Assembly (NCBI GenBank): GCA_044226045.1 | Contig: JBGAHR010000004.1 | Span: 1 to 64,000, forward strand | From: Endoryza sp044226045 | Lineage (GTDB): Bacteria > Bacteroidota > Bacteroidia > Chitinophagales > Chitinophagaceae | Length of the DNA: 64,000 nucleotides | Direction: 5' to 3' | Part shown: piece by piece, positions 52,248 to 60,455 of the stretch | Numbering within the stretch: position 1 is the stretch's first letter | How the letters are laid out: every line of letters begins with the position of its first letter | The notes under the pieces: generated by a model | Database searches by the model: none | What the model was told of the DNA's origin: nothing | Seen by the model: only the letters and a program-made list of their open reading frames with translations | Position numbers and translations under genes: made by a program

Positions 52248-52628
52248 TCAGGTGGTGCGCCCCGTGAACAGGTTGAATTCTTCACGGATGTCTTTTAGTG
52301 TGTGTTCGAGAGACTGGTATTCGTCGTAGAGATTTTCGTGGTCGGCCAGGGATTCGTCGGAGAGGCGTCCGTTGTTTTGCTGCAGTTCGGTCTGGATCTT
52401 TTTTTCGTGGACCTTGATCGCCTGTTTGAGATCGTGGATGTTGATGAGCTGGATGTGTAACTGGTTATCGAGATGTTCCAGTTGAAGAAGGTCTTCCTTG
52501 AGCGACTGCCTGCCGGCAATGTTCTGCAAGTGGTGTTTGCATTGGGAGAACTCATCCCGATATGAACGCAATGTCTCCCTCCAGGCATTGCATTCTTGCG
52601 AAAGCTGTGCGACTTCTGTAGTAACCAT
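52248..52628 (-). CDS. Predicted coiled-coil protein of unknown function
   Basis: 126 aa, highly charged, almost entirely helical with heptad-like spacing (LLQLEHLDNQLHIQLINIHDLKQAIKVHEKKI, YDEYQSLEHTLKDIREEF). No signal peptide or membrane segment. No family recognised. It lies 124 bp upstream of the EF-G2 start on the same strand; a shared transcript is possible. Another frame of similar length on this strand (52295-52588) is Ser/Thr-rich and is judged a shadow. Coding status is likely but not certain. Confidence 0.6.
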   Translation of the reverse strand: MVTTEVAQLSQECNAWRETLRSYRDEFSQCKHHLQNIAGRQSLKEDLLQLEHLDNQLHIQLINIHDLKQAIKVHEKKIQTELQQNNGRLSDESLADHENLYDEYQSLEHTLKDIREEFNLFTGRTT

Positions 52629-52810
52629 GGGAGAAAAATTTAAATGGTGAAGAAATAAAGAACTACAATGTTCCCACGGGTAAGAATTGAATCTATTCTA
52701 ATTTAAGAAAGAATATTGTAAAATCCCCGTAAATCGCCCGTTAAAATATTCACTTGTTCAGCACAAACCCCGGAATGGGGAAACCTCTTCAATGGGGAAT
52801 ACACAAAAAA

Positions 52811-52838
52811 AGAACCATCCCGGTTTTCGGGATGGTTC
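52811..52838 (-). terminator. Terminator of the PKD/T9SS gene
   Basis: Perfect 11-bp stem GAACCATCCCG (52812-52822) / CGGGATGGTTC (52828-52838); the T run lies on the minus-strand side. Confidence 0.85.
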
Positions 52839-52860
52839 ATATGTATGGTTTTGCGGTAGG

Positions 52861-55383
52861 TTACTGAATAACGATGGGTATGGCCTTCCGTTCTTTTCCG
52901 GCCAGTAATTCAATGGTATAGTATCCTTTAGCCAGCCTGTTCAGGTTGAACGTTGTGCTAAGACCGGTAATATTTACGGTGTACAACCTTTGACCGTACC
53001 GGTCAATTACGGTGGCCTTAAGGGGCGATTCCGGCAATTTGGAAAGCATCAGGTTCATCATTCCATTGTTCGGGTTCGGGCTGCACTTCACCTTTACATC
53101 CTGGAACCAATTGACGTTCGACATAACAGGCGCCAGTTTCAATGGTTGCACTCCGCAACTTTCAGACTGGGCTATGACCACTTTCTTAGACCTTGAAACG
53201 GTGATACCGGTATTAGTAGTAACAGTAAGTCTGACGGCGAATGTATCAGGCGCATAGTAAATGTGCAACGGATTCTGTTCTGTTGAAGTACTGTTATCAC
53301 CAAATTCCCATTTCCACTGTACAATTTTTTGATTACAGCCTACCAGGCTCTTATCAGTGAAATAGGCCCTTATCGGCACGCAGTCGCCATTTGTTACAAC
53401 ATCGAATGTGGCAATAACCGGAACCTGTGTAGTTACACGGATCGTATCTCTGCCAGTACAACCATTTTGTGTTACTGTTACATCATATACACCATCATCC
53501 ATCACAAATATTTGTTGGGAAGATTCTCCTGTATTCCACAGATAGCTGGCATTGGGTACACCCGCATCCAGTATCAGAAAATCGCCGAAGCAGATGGTAG
53601 TGTCTTTTCCGAGGTTAACCGGGATGGAAATTCCACTAATCACCACCCGCTTGCTTCGGGTAATCGAATTACCAATATTGTCGAAAATGGTAAGCTGTGC
53701 TATGTATTCACCATTTTGCGTATAGGCATGCACGGGATGTTGTTCTGTTGAAGTGGCGCCATCGCCAAAATCCCATCTCCACTGAACAATATCTACGCCG
53801 CAGGTTGTTGAGCTGTCGCGGAAACTGACATTCACCGGTAAACACTGACCACCGATGCTGAAACCGAATTTCGGTACCAGAGAAGGCCTGATGTTTACCT
53901 GGATGGTATCTGATGCGGTACATCCATCCTGGTTTTCCACTCTTACCCATACCGGACCTGAATTGGTGATCACGGCAGTCTGATAGAAATCCCCGGTACT
54001 CCAGGTGAAACTGGCACCCGGATTTCCGGCATCCAGCACAAGACCATCCACTTCACAGACTGTGGTATCGTTACCGAGGTTCACGATCGGACCGGTACCG
54101 GCCACAGGATCAATTACTACCCGTTTGCTGCGGGTAATGGAAAATCCGTTTGCATCCCAAATAGTCAGTCTGACAATGAAAGTGTCTGCTTTGGTGTAGA
54201 AGTGATTCGGATTTTGATCATTACTGGTTTCACCATCCCCGAAATCCCATTGCCATTTTGTAATAGTATTATTGCCGCAAGTGGATGAACTGTCATTAAA
54301 TCTTACATTCATCGGCAAACAGGTAGAGAGTTTCTGGAAACCAAACTGGGCGGTTACCGGTGGTTTCTCCTGTATCAGAATTTTACCGACGCTTTCGCAA
54401 CCATTCTTGCGGATATAAACCCAATATTCGTTTGGTTGGGTGAATGTCACTTTCTGGGTATGTGCCCCATTGGTCCAATCATAAGTTGCACCCGGATTAC
54501 CGGCATCAATCTCCACTGACTCTCCCGGACAAATGCTCACAGCAGGTCCCAGATCGGCGAATACCACCCCTTCCAGGAAAATCAGGTTTTCCTTTACCAC
54601 TGTATCACGATGTCCAAAGTGAGTAAATGTTATTAATCGAACAGTGTATTTACCTGGCTTCTCATAATCATGCGAAGGCCTGGAATCATTCGAAGTGGCC
54701 CCGTCGCCAAAATCCCACTGATAATGGGCAATGAAATCACCCGGCTCGAAGTTGGTTACTTCATTAAAGAACACGCGCAGGTAACCATTACAGGAATACG
54801 TTTTATCTGCATTGAAATCAACATAGGGCAAATCGGATTGAGCGAAAATATTCACGCTATCTCTCGACTGACAATTGCCTTTATTCACGCTTACCCGGTA
54901 TTTTCCCGGAGCAACCACTCTAATTTTCTGAGTCCCGGCACCGGTATTCCAGGCATACTTTGAGCCCGGGTTCTGCGCATCCAGGTCGATAAATCGCTCT
55001 TTTCCCAGGGGCCTGTCCTGACCCAGGTCAACAAATACTTCGCCTTTTACCTGGATATAATTAGCCTGGAATGATTCGTATTCCATTCCATTTTTTGTTT
55101 TGATCAACAGGCTTACCGTATAGTTGCCCGGTTTTTCATAGAAATGAACAGGACGTTTTTCGGTTGATGTTTTACCATCGCCGAAGTTCCAATGCCGTTC
55201 TACAATGGCATCGTCATTCATCACCACACTTTGATCGGTAAATTTTACTTCCAGGAAGGAACTGCAGGTGGAAGTCTTGTTGGCCTTAAAGCCTGCATGA
55301 CAATTCAGCACGGGTACCTGGGCTGTGAGCGATCGTGGAAATACGATACAAAGAAACAGCCATAGCCTGATAAATGTCTTCAT
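52861..55383 (-). CDS. PKD-repeat surface protein with T9SS C-terminal sorting domain
   Basis: 840 aa from ATG 55383 (MKTFIRLWLFLC), which gives a proper signal peptide. Five PKD domains carry the signature W-FGDG-TS (HWNFGDGKTS, QWDFGDGATS, QWDFGDGETS, RWDFGDGATS, and KWEFGDNSTS in the last). Between them lie four Ig-like units with the formula NLG-D-T-C ... LDAGNPGA-Y-W-TG. The final ~80 residues (SPNPNNGMMNLML ... LNRLAKGYYTIELLAGKERKAIPIVI) form a type-A sorting domain recognised by the type IX secretion system. It should be secreted or surface-attached, probably as an adhesin-like protein. No catalytic domain is seen. Confidence 0.9.
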   Translation of the reverse strand: MKTFIRLWLFLCIVFPRSLTAQVPVLNCHAGFKANKTSTCSSFLEVKFTDQSVVMNDDAIVERHWNFGDGKTSTEKRPVHFYEKPGNYTVSLLIKTKNGMEYESFQANYIQVKGEVFVDLGQDRPLGKERFIDLDAQNPGSKYAWNTGAGTQKIRVVAPGKYRVSVNKGNCQSRDSVNIFAQSDLPYVDFNADKTYSCNGYLRVFFNEVTNFEPGDFIAHYQWDFGDGATSNDSRPSHDYEKPGKYTVRLITFTHFGHRDTVVKENLIFLEGVVFADLGPAVSICPGESVEIDAGNPGATYDWTNGAHTQKVTFTQPNEYWVYIRKNGCESVGKILIQEKPPVTAQFGFQKLSTCLPMNVRFNDSSSTCGNNTITKWQWDFGDGETSNDQNPNHFYTKADTFIVRLTIWDANGFSITRSKRVVIDPVAGTGPIVNLGNDTTVCEVDGLVLDAGNPGASFTWSTGDFYQTAVITNSGPVWVRVENQDGCTASDTIQVNIRPSLVPKFGFSIGGQCLPVNVSFRDSSTTCGVDIVQWRWDFGDGATSTEQHPVHAYTQNGEYIAQLTIFDNIGNSITRSKRVVISGISIPVNLGKDTTICFGDFLILDAGVPNASYLWNTGESSQQIFVMDDGVYDVTVTQNGCTGRDTIRVTTQVPVIATFDVVTNGDCVPIRAYFTDKSLVGCNQKIVQWKWEFGDNSTSTEQNPLHIYYAPDTFAVRLTVTTNTGITVSRSKKVVIAQSESCGVQPLKLAPVMSNVNWFQDVKVKCSPNPNNGMMNLMLSKLPESPLKATVIDRYGQRLYTVNITGLSTTFNLNRLAKGYYTIELLAGKERKAIPIVIQ

Positions 55384-55503
55384 AGGGATTTCGTTTAGGA
55401 TCATGGATTACGAACAATATTCTTTCCGAAAAAATTATGCCATAGTTTATCTTTACCGACCGGTGTTGACCGTACTGTTTTCCGTTCAGCACTCATTATC
55501 AAG

Positions 55504-57429
55504 GTGATAAGCCAGCATACCATACAACAGATTCAAAGCCGGATCGATATCATCGAGATCGTAGGCAGTTTTGTCAAGCTGAAAAAACGCGGGGCAAACT
55601 ACTTAGGACTTTGCCCATTCCATAACGAAAAAACCCCATCGTTTACTGTATCACCGGCCAAGGAAATCTATAAATGTTTTGGCTGTGGCAGAAGCGGCAA
55701 TACCATCAGTTTCCTGATGGAGTTGGAGAAATATTCTTATGTGGAAGCATTGCGGTGGCTGGCCAACAAATACAATGTAGAAATTGAAGAAACGGCTGTC
55801 AGCCCCGAAGTAAAACAACAGCAGCAGGTAGCGGATAGTCTGTATATCATCAACACCTTCGCTCAAAAACTATTTACACAAAACCTCTTTGAAACCGAGG
55901 AAGGTGTTGATATCGGTATGAGCTATCTGAAAGAACGGGAGTTCAGGGAAGAAATCATCCGGAAATTTCAACTGGGGTATTGTCTGAACCAGCGTGACAG
56001 CTTCGCCAAAGCAGCACTGGCTGCTCAATACAATCCCGAATTACTGGTCAAAACCGGGCTGGTGGTTCAACGAGAAGAATCACTATATGACAATTATAGA
56101 GGGCGAATCATTTTCCCGGTACATAATAATTCCGGCAAGATCATCGGCTTTGGTGCCAGGGTGATCGGGAAAACGGATCGCGGACCGAAATACATCAACA
56201 CTCCTGAAAACGAACTGTACATCAAGAGTAAGATCCTCTACGGTTCTTATTTTGCCAGGCAGGCTATCGACAAAAATGATGAATGCCTGCTTGTGGAAGG
56301 CTATACCGATGTCATCTCGCTTCACCAGGCAGGTATCGAAAACGTGGTCGCTTCGGGAGGGACTTCACTGACGGTTGATCAGCTGAGGCTGGTAAAAAAG
56401 TACACGAATAATCTTACCATTATCTATGATGGCGATAATGCCGGCGTGAAGGCAGCACTGCGTGGATTGGATATGGCCCTCGAGGAAAGTCTGAATGTAC
56501 GGCTGGTGCTGATACCGGATAATGAGGATCCCGATAGCTATGTCAATAAAATCGGCGCCGCGCGTTTCCGGGAATTTGTTCAAAACAACCGGAAGGATTT
56601 TATCCTTTTCCAACTGGAAGTGTTGCTGAAAGAAGCCGGCAATGATACCACCCGTAAATCGGAAGTGGTGAACCAGGTCGCGGAAACGATTTCAAGGATC
56701 AACAAGGTTGAAGATTTCACCAAGCAGCAGGATTATATCAAACGCTGCTCGGAAATGTTGAGAATCGAAGAAGCAGGGCTGACGGCACTGGTGAATAAAT
56801 TCATTCGTGAGAAACTTTCCAAGGAACAACCCTCGGTCGCCGCGCCGAAAGAGCCGGAGTTGCTAACTGATCCGGGGGTGGCAGATACCGATGCTGCTAC
56901 TTTGTTCAATAAGGATGAGATGCAGGAGCGCGGATTGATTCGCTGCCTGCTGGAATTTGGTTTGAAAAGCTGGGATGATCAGAAGAAAGTGGCCGATTAT
57001 ATATTCGAAGAATTTGATGACCCGGCCTTGTTCGATAATAAGTCGCTTGTGCAGGTTTTTGAAAAATATAAATACTGGTACGAACAGGGGCTTGAACCGG
57101 TTCCCAGGAGTTTCCTGTATGATGAAGACCAGCAACTCAGTTCATTGGTTGTGGGTATCATGGATTTCAAGTATGAACTCAGTCCCAACTGGAATGAACA
57201 TTATGACGGTAAGATATTGACCCGTGAAGACCTTTACCGGGAAGAGACGAGTTCTACCATCAACTATCTGAAGTTGAAAAAGATCCGGAAGCTGATAGAA
57301 GAGAACCAACGTGACCTCGAACAACCTCATAGCAGCGAGGAGCAGCTGTTATTGCTACAAACCCACCAGCACCTGAAACAAATGGAAACGACTTTGACAC
57401 AGCAGTTGGGGACGGTGATTTTGAAGTGA
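55504..57429 (+). CDS. dnaG: DNA primase
   Basis: 641 aa from GTG 55504 (reads ISQHTIQQIQSRIDIIEIVG next); no ATG exists in frame just upstream and this start matches the usual DnaG N-terminus. The zinc-ribbon is CPFHNEKTPSFTVSP ... CFGCGRSGN. The catalytic core follows, with LKEREFREEIIRKFQLGY and GRIIFPVHNNSGKIIGFGARV. The TOPRIM motifs are LLVEGYTDVISLHQAG and IIYDGDNAGVKAALRG. The C-terminal helicase-interaction region is present. It makes RNA primers for replication. Alone on its strand, divergent from the PKD gene. Confidence 0.97.
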   Translation: MISQHTIQQIQSRIDIIEIVGSFVKLKKRGANYLGLCPFHNEKTPSFTVSPAKEIYKCFGCGRSGNTISFLMELEKYSYVEALRWLANKYNVEIEETAVSPEVKQQQQVADSLYIINTFAQKLFTQNLFETEEGVDIGMSYLKEREFREEIIRKFQLGYCLNQRDSFAKAALAAQYNPELLVKTGLVVQREESLYDNYRGRIIFPVHNNSGKIIGFGARVIGKTDRGPKYINTPENELYIKSKILYGSYFARQAIDKNDECLLVEGYTDVISLHQAGIENVVASGGTSLTVDQLRLVKKYTNNLTIIYDGDNAGVKAALRGLDMALEESLNVRLVLIPDNEDPDSYVNKIGAARFREFVQNNRKDFILFQLEVLLKEAGNDTTRKSEVVNQVAETISRINKVEDFTKQQDYIKRCSEMLRIEEAGLTALVNKFIREKLSKEQPSVAAPKEPELLTDPGVADTDAATLFNKDEMQERGLIRCLLEFGLKSWDDQKKVADYIFEEFDDPALFDNKSLVQVFEKYKYWYEQGLEPVPRSFLYDEDQQLSSLVVGIMDFKYELSPNWNEHYDGKILTREDLYREETSSTINYLKLKKIRKLIEENQRDLEQPHSSEEQLLLLQTHQHLKQMETTLTQQLGTVILK

Positions 57430-57637
57430 TTCAACAGGCAAAAGGCAAAATTCAAAAGTCAAAAGTCAAAAATCAAAAATCAAAATTCAAAAATCAAAAA
57501 TTTCTGCCGAAGAACCGAAGCTCAAAAATCTTTTTTTGGCAGAAACAAAAATCCGAATAAAATCTCATCCGCAATCCGTAATCCGTCATCGCTTTGGCTC
57601 ATTAACGAATTGGCGAATTGACGAATTGACTAATTGA
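57430..57637. repeat. Short-word repeat cluster between convergent genes
   Basis: Contains AAAATTCAAAAGTCAAAAGT (57447-57466, identical to 14971-14990), then repeated CAAAAATC units, CGTAATCCGTCATC (57577-57590, the inverse of 14938-14951), and AATTGGCGAATTGACGAATTGACTAATTG-type units near the right end. Sits between dnaG and the CYTH gene. Confidence 0.8.
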
Positions 57638-58153
57638 CTAATTGCTCTCCAGCATATCGCTATAGGATCCTTCCAACAGGTCTTCTTCAGCTATTTGAAA
57701 TGCCTTCATATAACTTTCGCATTGCTCCCTGAGTTTTTCAACCGGCAAATTCATCAGTTTATTACCTGCTTCAATTTCCACGAAAGAGCCCAGTCCTTCG
57801 ACGATATCCAGGTGAAACTTGACGTTGTGTATGTAATAAATCTCCCGTTGTTTTCTGACCACCGTTTTGATACCCAGGGCATCGGTGAGCAGTTTTTGCA
57901 TCCCTTCCGATTCGGCCACCGGTACCAGGTTAAAGGACGATTGTTTAGGACCTGTCTGGTCGCTGCGCTGGTAGAAGATCAGGTTGTTTTCGATATTGCC
58001 CTGCCTGAGCTTTAACCGGCCCTGTGGCACCTGGAAATAAGTATCGGTCTGCTTGTCCACCCCTTTGAAATCTGCCCCCTGTAGCTGAAGATACTGGCGG
58101 ATATGATCGGGATTTTTGACTCTCGCTTTTATTTCGATATTAATAAACGACAT
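57638..58153 (-). CDS. CYTH-domain protein (class IV adenylate cyclase / thiamine triphosphatase-like)
   Basis: 171 aa from ATG 58153 (MSFINIEIKARVK). The CYTH fold shows the start motif, here NIEIK where ExExK is expected, so the first acidic residue is Asn. Other parts are normal: TDTYFQVPQGRLKLRQGN, LIFYQRSDQTGPKQSSFNLVPV, VVRKQREIYYIHNVKFHLDIVEGLGSFVEIEAG. The family binds triphosphates with Mg; activities range from cAMP synthesis to (thiamine) triphosphate or polyphosphate hydrolysis. Which one applies is not clear. The start codon directly follows a terminator hairpin. Confidence 0.88.
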   Translation of the reverse strand: MSFINIEIKARVKNPDHIRQYLQLQGADFKGVDKQTDTYFQVPQGRLKLRQGNIENNLIFYQRSDQTGPKQSSFNLVPVAESEGMQKLLTDALGIKTVVRKQREIYYIHNVKFHLDIVEGLGSFVEIEAGNKLMNLPVEKLREQCESYMKAFQIAEEDLLEGSYSDMLESN

Positions 58154-58154
58154 G

Positions 58155-58186
58155 AAAAAAGGTTTGCTGCAAATTAGCAACAAACC
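58155..58186 (-). terminator. Terminator-like hairpin directly before the CYTH start codon
   Basis: GGTTTGCTGC (58161-58170) pairs with GCAACAAACC (58177-58186) with one G-U; on the minus strand the stem is followed by T6, then one base, then the CYTH ATG. It would end the DUF3052-like transcript and cover the place of a ribosome-binding site. Confidence 0.75.
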
Positions 58187-58212
58187 TTGTGTACTTAGTT
58201 AACCAATCTTTT

Positions 58213-58650
58213 TTACACCATGGCCGCTTCCCTTTTACGGGAAACTGCACGAGCCGCCTTAACCTCTTCTTTCCGGCAAAAACGGGTGGCCGTCCACACG
58301 TGGTCGAGGGCCACATCTTCTTTCCCTTCGAAACCCTCATTACAAACGCAGTTCCAGCTGCAGTTTTTGTTGAGATCGGTCACGATCTTGGAAGAAGTCT
58401 TCGGATAAGCTATCCAGAACTTTGCATTTTGGTGCATCGCCGGAAGAACTTCCCGCATAATACTACTTAACTGACTTTCGCTAACGGCAAATACCAGCGC
58501 GAAATCGATCTTCCTCATTTTGAGTAAGGGAGTGACGTTTTTTGAAAACGACAACTTCACAAACTGCTTTTCGATGGAAGACGGGAGCCCCTGTATAAGA
58601 ATGTTCTTCTCATCACCGAGCTCAAGTTTTTCTAAAATGTTTTGAGACAT
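58213..58650 (-). CDS. DUF3052-like protein
   Basis: 145 aa, no signal peptide. It resembles the DUF3052 family as I recall it: an N-terminal LGDEKNILIQGLPSSIE, a Rossmann-like core DFALVFAVSESQLSSIMREVLPAMHQNAKFWIAYPKTSSKIVTDLN, and DHVWTATRFCRKEE at the end. Function unknown; the pattern suggests a nucleotide- or methyl-donor-binding fold without catalytic motifs. Upstream of the CYTH gene on the same strand, separated by the terminator-like hairpin. Confidence 0.7.
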   Translation of the reverse strand: MSQNILEKLELGDEKNILIQGLPSSIEKQFVKLSFSKNVTPLLKMRKIDFALVFAVSESQLSSIMREVLPAMHQNAKFWIAYPKTSSKIVTDLNKNCSWNCVCNEGFEGKEDVALDHVWTATRFCRKEEVKAARAVSRKREAAMV

Positions 58651-58734
58651 GCGAGAGATTTTGTTTATAGCTTAGGGTTAATTGGAACGGGGAAGCAAAT
58701 GTACGAAAACTCGGTCACCCGTCGAAACTTTACA

Positions 58735-58777
58735 TGAAAAAACCCCTGGATATGACCCAAAAAAGCATCTCCAGGGG
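58735..58777 (-). terminator. Terminator of the M48 peptidase gene
   Basis: CCCCTGGA (58743-58750) / TCCAGGGG (58770-58777) with a 19-nt loop; the T run follows on the minus strand. Confidence 0.7.
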
Positions 58778-58808
58778 CTTATATTTAAATATCAAACGAT
58801 TGCGTAAA

Positions 58809-59627
58809 TCAGCGCTGATTCATTGGTTTATAATACTTTTTAGCTTCCGGCATCAATTCCTTCAGCTTTTCGATCCTTGTTCCTTCTGAAGGGTGTGTAC
58901 TCAGGAATTCGGGCGGTTTATTGCCGCTGGAAGCAGACTCCATCCGCTGCCATAAAGGAATGGCTTCCTCGGGGTTATAGCCGGCCAGGGCGGCATAGAT
59001 CAGTCCGAATTTATCGGCTTCCAGCTCCTGCTTACGGGAAAACGGCAGCATCGCTCCCACGGTGGTACCTACACCATAGGCGGTCATAAACAGGTTTTGT
59101 GCCTCCGGTGTTTTGTTGGCAACGGCTACCTGCAGGGCCACCCCACCCAATTGCTGGGCAGTAGCCTGGCTCATTCTTTCATTACCATGTTTGGCGAGGG
59201 CGTGGGCGATTTCATGACCCATTACAACGGCCAGGGCAGCCTCATTCTGGGTAATTGGCAGCAATCCTGTGTACACTACAATCTTTCCTCCGGGCATACA
59301 CCAGGCGTTCACTTCTTTTGAATCTACCAGGTTGTACTCCCACTGATACCCTTCCAACTCACTTCCCAGGCCTTTACTGGTATAGTAGTCGGTAATAGCC
59401 TTGGCAATCCTGGATCCTACTCTTCTCACCATCTCAGCATCTTTGTTTCCGGTAGAGCTGACCACTTTGTTTTCCGTCAGAAACTGCTTGTATTGCTGAG
59501 CGGCCATCGATTGGATATCCGACTCTTTGTATAAGGAAAACTGTTTGCGGTTGGTAATAGGGTTGCGTGAGCAATCGGTCAGCGAAACAGAAATGATCAA
59601 ACTCAACGCTATCAGTAATTTTTTCAT
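58809..59627 (-). CDS. M48-family metallopeptidase, lipoprotein
   Basis: 272 aa from ATG 59627 (MKKLLIALSLIISVSLTDCS), which opens a lipoprotein signal with lipobox SLTDC; the longer frame to 59660 overlaps the promoter element. Zinc site HExxH in VVMGHEIAHALAKHG (near 140), third ligand in the ELEADKFGLIYAALAGYNPEEA region, and the FLSTHPSEGTRIEKL tail typical of YggG/LoiP-type periplasmic proteases. It likely degrades misfolded envelope proteins. It has its own promoter candidate and terminator, so it is probably monocistronic. Confidence 0.92.
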   Translation of the reverse strand: MKKLLIALSLIISVSLTDCSRNPITNRKQFSLYKESDIQSMAAQQYKQFLTENKVVSSTGNKDAEMVRRVGSRIAKAITDYYTSKGLGSELEGYQWEYNLVDSKEVNAWCMPGGKIVVYTGLLPITQNEAALAVVMGHEIAHALAKHGNERMSQATAQQLGGVALQVAVANKTPEAQNLFMTAYGVGTTVGAMLPFSRKQELEADKFGLIYAALAGYNPEEAIPLWQRMESASSGNKPPEFLSTHPSEGTRIEKLKELMPEAKKYYKPMNQR

Positions 59628-59639
59628 CGAACTTTTTTT

Positions 59640-59647
59640 CAAAGCTA
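59640..59647 (-). promoter_or_regulatory. Candidate -7 element of the M48 gene
   Basis: Reads TAGCTTTG on the minus strand, exact TAnnTTTG, 13 nt before the ATG; a TTG lies 15 nt further upstream, shorter than the usual spacing. Confidence 0.45.
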
Positions 59648-59727
59648 AGACAATACTCATACCAATCCGCCAAAGCCAGCGGAATGAAAATCGAGATCCG
59701 TTCAGAAAAGTGATGATTTAACTTGTT

Positions 59728-60384
59728 TTACTGACCACTGCGACGCCTGTGCTTGCGACGATCACGGTACTTCAGGATGGGAACCTTGCTTTCACTACCA
59801 CGAAGAAGACGACTGATATTTTTCTGGTGGGTGAGAATGACGAGCAAGGCAACCGCAATGGCAAATACCCTGTAAGCGTGGTTATCCCATTTGAAAATAA
59901 CGAGTATAAAAACAGGGAAGGCAACGCTTGCGAGAATGGAACTCAGGGAAACGAAGCGGGTTAGGTATAACACCAACAGGAAAACGCCCACACAGCATAC
60001 GGCTGTTACAGGAGAAATTCCTAATACAAGACCAAATAAGGTTGCGACTCCTTTTCCTCCCCTGAAATCTGCCCATAACGGGAAAATATGCCCCACAACG
60101 GCAGCCAGGCCTAATGCCACCTGGAACCCGGTACGGGCAACTTCATTTTCGACATAATAAGGGAAGAGATAGGCGAGTTTAACCGCCGCCAAACCCTTGA
60201 GCATATCCACCACCATTACAAAGGTTCCGAGCTTTGGGCCCATCACCCGGAAGGAGTTGGTGGCGCCGGCATTTCCACTTCCGTATTCCCGGATGTCAAT
60301 GCCAAAAAATGCCTTACTAACCCACACAGCTGTGGGTATAGAGCCGATCATGTAAGCAACTACTACAAGTAGAACTTCTTTCAC
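59728..60384 (-). CDS. plsY: Glycerol-3-phosphate acyltransferase PlsY
   Basis: 218 aa, GTG start at 60384 (KEVLLVVVAYMIGSIPTAVWV follows). Uses acyl-phosphate to acylate glycerol 3-phosphate, the first step of phospholipid synthesis. Family motifs: GSIPTAVW, IREYGSGNAGATNSFRVMG (phosphate-binding), AVVGHIFPLWADFRGGKGVATLFG, and about five to seven transmembrane helices. The C-terminal tail after SRLLRGSESKVP is Arg/Lys-rich (RDRRKHRRRSGQ). Located 72 bp after prmA on the same strand. Confidence 0.96.
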   Translation of the reverse strand: MKEVLLVVVAYMIGSIPTAVWVSKAFFGIDIREYGSGNAGATNSFRVMGPKLGTFVMVVDMLKGLAAVKLAYLFPYYVENEVARTGFQVALGLAAVVGHIFPLWADFRGGKGVATLFGLVLGISPVTAVCCVGVFLLVLYLTRFVSLSSILASVAFPVFILVIFKWDNHAYRVFAIAVALLVILTHQKNISRLLRGSESKVPILKYRDRRKHRRRSGQ

Positions 60385-60408
60385 GAATTATTGGTTGAAT
60401 TGGAAGAA

Positions 60409-60416
60409 CAAATGTA
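60409..60416 (-). promoter_or_regulatory. Candidate -7 element of plsY
   Basis: Reads TACATTTG on the minus strand, exact TAnnTTTG, 25 nt before the GTG start. Confidence 0.45.
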
Positions 60417-60455
60417 GGGAAAAACAGGTTTTCTTACACTCGTCCTGATTAATTG

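Noticed and set aside
52295..52588. Alternative 97-aa frame opposite in phase to the coiled-coil gene
   Set aside because: Ser/Thr/Arg-rich shadow of the better-structured 52248-52628 frame.
57430..57637. CRISPR-like array of CAAAAATC units
   Set aside because: Units are 8-10 bp, irregular, without spacers of uniform length and without cas genes.
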